From: Echinicola strongylocentroti
GTDB lineage: Bacteria; Bacteroidota; Bacteroidia; Cytophagales; Cyclobacteriaceae
Direction: 5' to 3'
NCBI RefSeq assembly: GCF_003260975.1
Contig: NZ_CP030041.1
Location: 1,764,501-1,828,500 of the forward strand
DNA length: 64,000 nt
Part shown: positions 26,598 to 33,573 of the stretch, in pieces
Numbering within the stretch: position 1 is the stretch's first letter
Layout of the letters: each line of letters begins with the position of its first letter
Notes under the pieces: model-generated
Told to the model about the DNA's origin: nothing
What the model saw: the letters and a program-made list of their open reading frames with translations, nothing else
Database searches by the model: none
Made by a program: the position numbers and the translations under genes

Positions 26598-27479
26598 ATG
26601 AGTGTTTTAGTAAATAAAAATTCTAAAGTAATCGTTCAGGGCTTCACAGGATCTGAAGGTTCATTCCACGCACAGCAGATGATAGAATACGGCACTAATG
26701 TCGTAGGTGGTGTCACTCCGGCCAAAGGGGGAACTACTCATCTGGGAAAACCGGTTTTCAACTCCGTAGAAGAAGCTGTTAAAGCCACTGAAGCAGATAC
26801 TTCCATTATTTTTGTCCCCCCTGCTTTTGCTGCTGACGCCATTATGGAAGCTGCTGATGCCGGCATTAAAGTGATCATCGCTATTACTGAGGGCATCCCT
26901 GTCAAGGACATGATGGTAGCCAAACCTTATATCAAGGAACGAGGCGCTACATTGATTGGCCCTAACTGCCCTGGTGTAATCACTCCAGGAGAAGCAAAAG
27001 TGGGCATTATGCCGGGTTTTGTCTTCAAAAAAGGACGAGTAGGCATTGTCTCCAAATCAGGAACGCTTACTTACGAAGCTGCTGACCAAATCGCCAAAGC
27101 TGGACTAGGAGTTTCTACGGCCATTGGCATCGGCGGTGACCCCATCATAGGCACCTCCACCAAAGACGCTGTTCAGCTGTTGATGGAAGACAGCGAAACA
27201 GACGCAATTGTCATGATCGGCGAAATCGGAGGCAACTACGAAGCAGAGGCTGCTACATGGGTAAAATCAAACGGAAACAAAAAGCCTGTTGTTGGTTTTA
27301 TCGCTGGACAAACAGCACCTCCTGGCCGAAGGATGGGACATGCCGGCGCCATCATTGGTGGGGCTGATGATACAGCTGCTGCCAAAATGCGCATCATGAA
27401 AGAAAATGGTATACATGTAGCCGAATCTCCTGCCGAAATCGGTGAGGTGATGGCCAAGGCCTTGAATGTAGAAGCATAA
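26598..27479 (+). CDS. sucD: Succinate-CoA ligase (ADP/GDP-forming), alpha subunit
   Basis: 293 aa from the ATG at 26598; an in-frame TTG upstream falls in the promoter. The enzyme makes succinyl-CoA or a nucleoside triphosphate in the citric acid cycle. The CoA-binding Rossmann domain begins '[22 protein letters not shown]'-like (GFTGSEG near residue 15), 'GPNCPGVI' lies in the middle, and the active-site His is in '[10 protein letters not shown]' (about 246). The beta subunit gene (sucC) is not adjacent, which is usual in this phylum. The gene is monocistronic, between a consensus promoter and a strong terminator. Confidence 0.96.
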   Translation: MSVLVNKNSKVIVQGFTGSEGSFHAQQMIEYGTNVVGGVTPAKGGTTHLGKPVFNSVEEAVKATEADTSIIFVPPAFAADAIMEAADAGIKVIIAITEGIPVKDMMVAKPYIKERGATLIGPNCPGVITPGEAKVGIMPGFVFKKGRVGIVSKSGTLTYEAADQIAKAGLGVSTAIGIGGDPIIGTSTKDAVQLLMEDSETDAIVMIGEIGGNYEAEAATWVKSNGNKKPVVGFIAGQTAPPGRRMGHAGAIIGGADDTAAAKMRIMKENGIHVAESPAEIGEVMAKALNVEA

Positions 27480-27507
27480 CCGCCTACATCTTATTCATAG
27501 AAGACAC

Positions 27508-27538
27508 AAAAAGCATCCGCCAAGGCGGATGCTTTTTT
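27508..27538 (+). terminator. Rho-independent terminator after sucD
   Basis: AAAAAGCATCCGC (27508-27520) pairs perfectly with GCGGATGCTTTTT (27525-27537) across a 4-nt loop, followed by T's. It starts 29 bp past the sucD stop. Confidence 0.9.
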
Positions 27539-27606
27539 AATGTGTAATCAGAAAGTGTTTGGTCTTTCAGGTGGCCATTTCCCTTACTAAGTGATTAGCT
27601 TCGGGT

Positions 27607-28215
27607 TTAATATTCAATATCCCTTAACCATCCGGTAATGCTAATTCGCTCTTTTTTGGTCGGCAAGACCTCATGTGGAATCTCGCCACTGAGAAACACC
27701 ACCATTCTACCTCCCACTGGAAACACATCCATTTTCTCTTCCACTTCCCCACTTCCCGGCAAATACATCCTTAACGCCCCTCCATCTTCTCTTGTCCAGG
27801 TATCATTAAGGTATAGGATAGTAGTCACCACCCTATACTTTACATGTTGGAATTGATCCAGGTGACGTAAGTAAAAAGATCCTGGAGGGTACATGGCAAA
27901 GTGAGCCTCGAAGGACCGCAAACCAAGAAAACAACGTTGGTTAATCGCCCCTCTAATCGCCTCTATCTTTGCCCAATATTGCGACTGTAGTGGGGTAAGC
28001 ACGGTATGATCCATCCAGCTCACTTTATCACTTCTGATTTCTGGTTGTATTTTAAAAGCATCTCCTTTACCGATGCCAGCATGCCTAAACTGCCCATGAG
28101 CCAAAATATCCTGTTGCTCTTGCAACAATTCCCTCCGGAAGTCCTCTGAAATAAAACCATCAATAACACACCATCCCTGCTCATAAAGGGCATTGGCTAT
28201 AGCCTGATTTTCCAT
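27607..28215 (-). CDS. 2-oxoglutarate/Fe(II)-dependent oxygenase, prolyl-4-hydroxylase-like
   Basis: 202 aa, one jelly-roll domain. The iron-binding triad is visible as His-x-Asp in 'YLRHLDQFQH' (about residue 117) and a distal His in 'GEIPHEVLPT' (about 178), with the 2-oxoglutarate-binding Arg in 'KERISITGWLR'. The family hydroxylates proteins or small molecules with O2 and 2-oxoglutarate; the target is unknown, and elongation factor Tu or ribosomal proteins are known substrates of bacterial relatives. It is monocistronic and lies upstream of a small membrane-protein frame on the same strand. Confidence 0.85.
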   Translation of the reverse strand: MENQAIANALYEQGWCVIDGFISEDFRRELLQEQQDILAHGQFRHAGIGKGDAFKIQPEIRSDKVSWMDHTVLTPLQSQYWAKIEAIRGAINQRCFLGLRSFEAHFAMYPPGSFYLRHLDQFQHVKYRVVTTILYLNDTWTREDGGALRMYLPGSGEVEEKMDVFPVGGRMVVFLSGEIPHEVLPTKKERISITGWLRDIEY

Positions 28216-28287
28216 GCCATATATTTTTAGCTACAAATGTAGATGAATAAATTTCAAGAAAACCATAATTTTGCATGAAATTGGTTA

Positions 28288-28464
28288 CTATACATGCAAT
28301 ACATAAACATAACATCCATAAGCAAAAAGTACCATGAAGTAAATCCCAACTAAACTCGCAATAGGCATTCGGAAATATCTCGTGGTCTTCAATAACATAG
28401 CATCGCTAAACTTCTGAATTCTGTGATAGTTAAGCCCGTCCCGAAAGTAGTTGGAAAAGGCCAT
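28288..28464 (-). CDS. Small single-pass membrane protein, 58 aa
   Basis: An ATG at 28464 opens a 58-codon frame ending in TAG at 28288-28290. The translated protein has a basic, amphipathic N-terminal half (MAFSNYFRDGLNYHRIQKF) with several Arg/Lys residues, then one strongly hydrophobic helix (about residues 35-58, including 'IASLVGIYFMVLFAYG') running to the C-terminus. The positive-inside rule puts the N-terminus in the cytoplasm. It occupies a 335-bp gap that otherwise holds nothing, 72 bp upstream of the oxygenase gene and divergent from 28552. No family is recognised. Membrane-protein composition in an otherwise empty gap is the main support. Confidence 0.55.
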   Translation of the reverse strand: MAFSNYFRDGLNYHRIQKFSDAMLLKTTRYFRMPIASLVGIYFMVLFAYGCYVYVLHV

Positions 28465-28551
28465 AACGAAGCCTTAAAGTAAAATACGGATAAAGGAAGG
28501 CATGAAAACATGTCTTGCTCTATCTCCAATTGGTAAAAATTAAATCAAGAT

Positions 28552-29319
28552 ATGTTATTAAAATCTGACGATATAAAAAGAATTGAAATTGATTTTGATT
28601 CAGGAATGTTACCCCCACCATTCAGTCATGTATTCAAGTTGAAGATAAGTTTTGAAAAAGGATTCATCAACACTCAATTTACTGTGCACTACACTGACAG
28701 GGATGAGCTGACCGAGGACGAGATTTTTTCGGAAGGATTTACCCAAGACGATGATTATAGTTTTATTGGCGAGGTTCCCAAGGTCTGGGAGCAACCCTTA
28801 ATATCCCTCTATGCCCAGACTAAATGGTCCAATAAACGGGAATTGGACGAAAACGGTGGCATCAAGGTCTTTGCTAAAGACACCCATGGAAAAATCTCCA
28901 GGAGCATTCCCATGAACCAGGAAGAGTGGCACATGCTCGCCCAAGAATTCATTCAGGCCATTTATGAAATCAACCAAAAAGAAGCCCCGCTCACCATTAG
29001 GTATAAATCCATCACGAAAGAAACCGTGGACGAATACGCATTAACGGTAAAATTTTCGGTACGAAAAGTAATTATTGAAAAAAACGGAGAAATTACCGAA
29101 TGGAACTGGGACGAAAGTCGTCAGCTCCTTTCTTATATTTACCTGCCTGACTATGACTATGAGGTAGCCAGCGATAGCCCTCCCAAAAAACGTGGGCAAT
29201 ATATTGATTGCGGAGATGGTTTTTGGCACAAATTTGGCAAAGGTGTTAACAATCTCGATGAATCGTTTGATGCAGTTTCAAAAATTCAGGAGGGATTTGA
29301 AAACTTAAACCAAAAATAA
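28552..29319 (+). CDS. Conserved-looking soluble protein of unknown function
   Basis: 255 aa, no signal peptide or membrane segment, acidic. It begins 'MLLKSDDIKRIEIDFDSGMLPPPFSH' in part, and contains beta-rich stretches such as 'LTVKFSVRKVIIEKNGEITEWNWD'. A short tail 'GFWHKFGKGVNNLDESF' is rich in aromatic and charged residues. No domain is recognised. It is 11 bp upstream of an OmpA-family lipoprotein gene on the same strand, so the two are probably cotranscribed, but a shared function is not evident. Confidence 0.7.
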   Translation: MLLKSDDIKRIEIDFDSGMLPPPFSHVFKLKISFEKGFINTQFTVHYTDRDELTEDEIFSEGFTQDDDYSFIGEVPKVWEQPLISLYAQTKWSNKRELDENGGIKVFAKDTHGKISRSIPMNQEEWHMLAQEFIQAIYEINQKEAPLTIRYKSITKETVDEYALTVKFSVRKVIIEKNGEITEWNWDESRQLLSYIYLPDYDYEVASDSPPKKRGQYIDCGDGFWHKFGKGVNNLDESFDAVSKIQEGFENLNQK

Positions 29320-29330
29320 AGATTTTTACA

Positions 29331-30002
29331 ATGAGAACTTTAAAATCAGTACTTGCAATTGTATTGAGTACAACGGTATTGTTTAGTTGTGCAGACTGGA
29401 GCAGCACAGGAAAAGGAGCTGCCATCGGCGCTGGTGCCGGAGGTGCTTTAGGCGGCTTGATCGGAAACAACAAAGGCAACACAGCGGCTGGGGCAGTCAT
29501 CGGGGCGGCCGTTGGCGGAGCAGCTGGTGCGGCCATTGGCAAGTACATGGACAAACAAGCCGAAGAAATGGAACAAATCGAAAATGCAGAAGTAGAAAGA
29601 GTGGGCGAAGGCATTCAAGTAACCTTCGATTCAGGTATTTTATATGGATTTGACTCTTATGAACTCACTCCCCAAGCGCAGGAAAATGTCATGGAAATGG
29701 CCAGGATATTAAATGAATATCCTGACACCAACATTATGATCGATGGCCATACAGATAGCAAGGGAAGCGAGGAATATAACCAGAAGCTTTCTGAACAAAG
29801 GGCATCCTCGGTAGCCAACTACCTCAAAATGCAAGGAATTGATTCATCGAGATTGACCACAGTAGGTCACGGCGAGTCCATGCCTGTGTCTTCTAACGAC
29901 ACCGACGCTGGAAGAGCAGAAAACAGACGTGTGGAAGTAGCCATTACCGCCAACGATGAATTGGTAGAAAAAGCTGAAAATGGAGAACTAGACAACATGT
30001 AA
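29331..30002 (+). CDS. OmpA-family lipoprotein with glycine-zipper segment
   Basis: 223 aa. The signal peptide ends at 'VLFSC' (lipidation at Cys20). A glycine-zipper region (about 25-70; repeated GxxxG, as in 'GAGAGGALGGLIG' and 'GAVIGAAVGGAAGAAIG') probably inserts in or lies along a membrane. The C-terminal OmpA domain (about 100-215) has 'IMIDGHTDSKGSEEYN' and 'LSEQRASSVANYL', the peptidoglycan-binding signature with its Asp and Arg. It should link the outer membrane to the cell wall. A terminator follows. Confidence 0.93.
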   Translation: MRTLKSVLAIVLSTTVLFSCADWSSTGKGAAIGAGAGGALGGLIGNNKGNTAAGAVIGAAVGGAAGAAIGKYMDKQAEEMEQIENAEVERVGEGIQVTFDSGILYGFDSYELTPQAQENVMEMARILNEYPDTNIMIDGHTDSKGSEEYNQKLSEQRASSVANYLKMQGIDSSRLTTVGHGESMPVSSNDTDAGRAENRRVEVAITANDELVEKAENGELDNM

Positions 30003-30024
30003 TTCTTCGCAACATCCCAATTAT

Positions 30025-30058
30025 AAAAAAACCATCCGCGGTAACGGATGGTTTTTTT
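30025..30058 (+). terminator. Rho-independent terminator after the OmpA-family gene
   Basis: Seven A's plus CCATCCG (30025-30038) pair with CGGATGG plus T's (30045-30058) over a 6-nt loop. It begins 22 bp past the stop. Confidence 0.9.
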
Positions 30059-30096
30059 TGTTCCTTGACAGGAAGCACTATTGCTTTCAAATAAAC

Positions 30097-30269
30097 TTTA
30101 ACCCAGAAAATGTATTAGCCCATCTATGCCACGGTCCACAGGTATTGCGATCTGTCCGCCGCGGCAGACGCTCAAATCTCCAAACTTACTGATTCTCTCG
30201 TGCTTTCAGCTCTTCCCGACACCCACCGAGACAGGCTCTAACGATTCCTAATGCATAAATCGCATTTAA
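30097..30269 (+). repeat. Repeat family A, diverged copy A3
   Basis: It starts TTTAACCCAGAAAATG and ends in CTAATGCATAAATCGC..., matching the ends of copy A2 in the same orientation, with further matches inside (CAAACTTACTGATTCTC and TTTCAGCTCT versus A2). The central hairpin is replaced by unrelated GC-rich sequence. It is 38 bp past the OmpA terminator and fills most of the gap up to 30353. Confidence 0.65.
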
Positions 30270-30353
30270 CCCAGAGTCCCAATAAGTAACCCTGCACCGA
30301 ACCATAAAACAGCAGATACTTTTAGAGATTTTTTCTTCTATAAGGTCTAGATA

Positions 30354-31019
30354 CTAACGTCCCACACGTGACTGCATTTCAGGGATCAAACCTTCATACT
30401 TTCTTAAAATCCTATCCCATTCCCTAAAAGCTTCATCAGTTTTGACAGAAGCTCCTCTTGCATTGGTGTATTCACTCACCAATTTTACTTTATATTCTAA
30501 AGGACTGGTATTACCGAGCTTCACGATGCACCTTGACCTCACTATCGAGCCATTAAAGTTTTGTGCCACCCAAGCAGTACGAAGGTATCCTGTTTCACGA
30601 TCAGTAGTCTCTATTACATCAAAATAAGACGTCACAATCCTAGACACCAATTGCCAAGCTTCCAGCTCTTCTTTTGAGGGCTTGATACTAATGTCTACGT
30701 TGGCTATATCAGAACTGGAGGAAGCAGTATACGCTTCATCTACGGCAAGCTTGATATATTCACTTTTGTTGGGCTTGGGTTGGTTCTTTTGGTCACAAAA
30801 AGTCCGTTCCTCTACGACAAACCCCACTTTCTCAACCCGCACATTTATACAGGTACGCTTTTCGATTTTCAATTCTACGCTACCTGTACCGGCCAGCTGG
30901 CCATCCACATAGATAGTAGCATCTGGTTCAGAAGCAGATATTTTCACCTTCTTGTCGAAAGCCATCGACACGGATGCTGTCAAAACCAATAATGTCAGTA
31001 AAGTAGATAGTTTCTTCAT
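30354..31019 (-). CDS. Exported protein with PEGA-like domain
   Basis: 221 aa with a signal peptide (cleavage after about 'VSMAF'). Residues about 25-75 resemble a PEGA domain: 'ATIYVDGQLAGTGSVELKI' followed by 'INVRVEKVGFVVEER'. The rest (about 110-221) is mixed helix and strand with no recognised family, ending 'MQSRVGR'. Two cysteines lie in the PEGA-like part. PEGA domains are found in surface and cell-wall proteins, so an envelope location is likely. It is monocistronic. Confidence 0.72.
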   Translation of the reverse strand: MKKLSTLLTLLVLTASVSMAFDKKVKISASEPDATIYVDGQLAGTGSVELKIEKRTCINVRVEKVGFVVEERTFCDQKNQPKPNKSEYIKLAVDEAYTASSSSDIANVDISIKPSKEELEAWQLVSRIVTSYFDVIETTDRETGYLRTAWVAQNFNGSIVRSRCIVKLGNTSPLEYKVKLVSEYTNARGASVKTDEAFREWDRILRKYEGLIPEMQSRVGR

Positions 31020-31366
31020 AATAAAGTTTTATTGTTTTAGTTAATAACAAAGATCCTTGCGGACACAAGCACCTTACAGATGGTAATATTAAAACACTTT
31101 ACTGTACTCTACAATACTCTAAAAGTAGTATATTTAATATTTACAATAAAAATATATATTTTATCAATATAATTATAAAAAACTAAACAACAACCGTTAA
31201 AAAATCATTTATAACCTAATTTAGGCAATTTAACGACAACAATAAATCATACACACCAAAAAAAAGGGATAAAAAAAACCGTGATCCACCAAGGCTCCTG
31301 ATATATCCAACCAGTTTCCCCTAATAAATCACGGTTATAAAATATAAGCTATATCGCTCTTAACGA
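31020..31366. other. 347-bp AT-rich intergenic region upstream of the PEGA-like gene
   Basis: Very AT-rich between about 31090 and 31260, which suits the promoter of the minus-strand PEGA-like gene. The right end holds the terminator of the rny transcription unit (31270-31336). No open frame of interest is present. Confidence 0.5.
31270..31336 (-). terminator. Putative terminator of the pheT-zapA-rny unit
   Basis: AACCGTGAT (31277-31285) is complementary to ATCACGGTT (31328-31336) across a 42-nt loop. On the minus strand the stem is followed by a run of eight U's (31271-31278 complement). It lies 30 bp past the rny stop. The long loop makes it weaker than the others. Confidence 0.55.
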
Positions 31367-32926
31367 TTATTTCGCATAATTGACAGCACGCATTTCCCTG
31401 ATCACAGTCACTTTGATCTGTCCAGGATATTGCATTTCCTTTTCGATCTTTTGCGAAATGTCAAAAGACAGTTTACCTGCGGTAGTATCATCGACATTCT
31501 CTGCGTCCACCAAAACTCTCAACTCGCGTCCTGCCTGCATTGCAAAGCATTTATTCACCCCATCAAAGCTCAAAGCCAAGTCCTCAAGATCTTTCAAACG
31601 CTTGATATAGCTGTCCATGATTTCCCTTCTTGCCCCTGGGCGTGAACCGGAAATAGCATCGGAAGCTTGGACAATGGGAGAGACCATGGATGTCATCTCG
31701 ATCTCATCGTGGTGAGCCCCGATGGCATTGCAAACCTCAGGATGCTCTTTGTATTTTTTAGCGAGCTCCATACCCAAAATTGCATGGGGCAGTTCTGCCT
31801 CTTCTGGGTAGACTTTACCGATATCATGTAGTAGTCCAGCCCTTTTGGCAAGCTTGGCGTTAAGGCCCATTTCAGCAGCCATGGTCGCACATAGTTTGGC
31901 CACTTCCCTGGAGTGCTGGAGCAAATTCTGGCCATAAGAAGAACGGAAACGCATCCTACCAACCATCCTGATCAATTCTGGGTGCAATCCATGCACGCCG
32001 AGATCGATACACGTCCTTTCGCCGATTTCGACAATCTCTTCTTCGATGTTCTTTTCGGTCTTGGCGACTACTTCCTCAATTCTGGCCGGGTGAATCCTTC
32101 CATCTTGAACCAATCTATGCAATGACAACCTTGCTATTTCCCTTCTCACAGGGTCAAAGCCTGAAATAATGATCGCTTCTGGGGTATCATCTACAACGAT
32201 TTCGACACCAGTAGCGGATTCTAGCGCACGGATATTCCTACCTTCCCTACCGATGATTTTTCCTTTGATATCATCACTTTCGATATTGAAGATAGAAACG
32301 CAGTTTTCGACAGCATGCTCGGTAGCTGTTCGCTGAATGGTATCCAATACGATTTTCTTGGCTTGCTTGGTAGCAGATAATTTCGCTTGGTCCAAAATAT
32401 CCTTGATATGAGAGGAAGCCTTGGTGTGTGCCTCGTCTTTCAGCATTACCACAAGCTGATCCCTTGCTTCTTCTTTGGTCAGCAGTGCTACTTTTTCCAA
32501 GTCAGAGATTCGCTGATTGGTCACACGATCCAGTTCATCCTTCTTCACTTGCACCGAATGAAGCTGGGCATTAAGGTTTTCCTTTTTGCTGTCCAGCTCA
32601 GCTTCCTTACGCTTGATCTGCTCCATTTCCTTAGAAAGGATCTGCTCACGTTGCTTCAGCTTACCTTCATTGGTAATAAGAATATTCTTTTTCTTATTTA
32701 CCTCTTCTTCAAAATCGGCTTTCAGCTTTAGGTATTTCTCCTTTGCTTCCAGCATACGATCCTTTTTGATGGATTCGGCTGTAATTTCGGCTTCTCTAAC
32801 GATGCCTTTCGCCTTTTCCTGTGCTTCTTGTTCTAGCTTTTGATTGTTTTTCTTAAGAAAAAAACCAACTACTAGTGCCCCAATTGCCAGGCCGACAATG
32901 CCTGCTATTATTGTGTATATTACCAT
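31367..32926 (-). CDS. rny: Ribonuclease Y
   Basis: 519 aa, the usual length. An N-terminal membrane helix (about 3-24) anchors the enzyme; a long coiled coil (about 28-200) follows; a KH RNA-binding domain includes '[15 protein letters not shown]' near 225; and the HD hydrolase domain has '[14 protein letters not shown]' near 368 and 'GAHHDEIE'. RNase Y is a membrane-attached endonuclease that starts mRNA decay. The gene is last in a minus-strand unit pheT, coiled-coil gene, zapA, rny, 71 bp after zapA. A terminator-like hairpin follows. Confidence 0.97.
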   Translation of the reverse strand: MVIYTIIAGIVGLAIGALVVGFFLKKNNQKLEQEAQEKAKGIVREAEITAESIKKDRMLEAKEKYLKLKADFEEEVNKKKNILITNEGKLKQREQILSKEMEQIKRKEAELDSKKENLNAQLHSVQVKKDELDRVTNQRISDLEKVALLTKEEARDQLVVMLKDEAHTKASSHIKDILDQAKLSATKQAKKIVLDTIQRTATEHAVENCVSIFNIESDDIKGKIIGREGRNIRALESATGVEIVVDDTPEAIIISGFDPVRREIARLSLHRLVQDGRIHPARIEEVVAKTEKNIEEEIVEIGERTCIDLGVHGLHPELIRMVGRMRFRSSYGQNLLQHSREVAKLCATMAAEMGLNAKLAKRAGLLHDIGKVYPEEAELPHAILGMELAKKYKEHPEVCNAIGAHHDEIEMTSMVSPIVQASDAISGSRPGARREIMDSYIKRLKDLEDLALSFDGVNKCFAMQAGRELRVLVDAENVDDTTAGKLSFDISQKIEKEMQYPGQIKVTVIREMRAVNYAK

Positions 32927-32997
32927 AGGTATTTTAGGTTAATAAAAGACCTACCGGTATCCATAGAACCTCGTCTGGAGCACGAAGAATAAAATAA

Positions 32998-33282
32998 TTA
33001 CAATATGGAATTCAATTGGTTGTTGATACTTGAAAGTGCGGCAGTGATCTGTTCACTGTCTTCTGTATTCACCTCATTTACTTCCATGGCTTCTACCATG
33101 CAGTCAAAGGCCACCATCGCTAACAGGTCCTGCCTGTCATCTAAACCAAATTCTTCTCTATATCTTTTCAGCTTATCATTAATCAGTTTACCGGCCCGTC
33201 TGATTTTCGCTTCATCCTCCGCCTTCACTTTCATAGGGTATTCCCTATCTCCTATTTTTATTCTTATCGAAAGCGTATCCAT
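32998..33282 (-). CDS. zapA: Cell division protein ZapA
   Basis: 94 aa. ZapA binds FtsZ and cross-links filaments at mid-cell. The N-terminal part 'SIRIKIGDREYPMKVKAEDEAKIRRAGKLIN' is the typical ZapA globular head (quoted region about residues 5-36), followed by a helix for dimer and tetramer formation. The gene starts 2 bp after a small coiled-coil gene and precedes rny, an arrangement common in Bacteroidota. Confidence 0.88.
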   Translation of the reverse strand: MDTLSIRIKIGDREYPMKVKAEDEAKIRRAGKLINDKLKRYREEFGLDDRQDLLAMVAFDCMVEAMEVNEVNTEDSEQITAALSSINNQLNSIL

Positions 33283-33284
33283 AA

Positions 33285-33569
33285 CTATTCAGACAGGTAA
33301 GTAATGATCTTGTCGATCTCTTTTATATAATTATCTATTCTATTCCGTAATTCAGCAGACGCAATATTTTCTACCGGTATGTTGTTTACAATTTTACTAA
33401 TTTTAATTTGATTTTTAAAATGATCCAATGAAGTCTCCTTTTCTTGCAACTCACGCTGCAAGGCTCCCAGCTGTTCCTCCAAAGACTGCTTTTCCAGTTC
33501 TATTTGTTCGATTTTTTTGGTAACCTTATTGGCAAGCTGCTGTAGCTGTTGGAGTTCCTCGTGAATCAT
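33285..33569 (-). CDS. Small coiled-coil protein, possible ZapA partner
   Basis: 94 aa, no signal or membrane segment. About residues 3-55 form an uninterrupted coiled coil ('LQQLQQLANKVTKKIEQIELEKQ' in part, rich in Gln, Glu, Lys and Leu in heptads), then a short C-terminal helical region ending 'IKEIDKIITYLSE'. It is placed 4 bp after pheT and 2 bp before zapA. By size, composition and position it could be a functional analogue of the ZapB coiled-coil protein that partners ZapA in gammaproteobacteria, but no homology is shown. Confidence 0.75.
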   Translation of the reverse strand: MIHEELQQLQQLANKVTKKIEQIELEKQSLEEQLGALQRELQEKETSLDHFKNQIKISKIVNNIPVENIASAELRNRIDNYIKEIDKIITYLSE

Positions 33570-33573
33570 CTTA

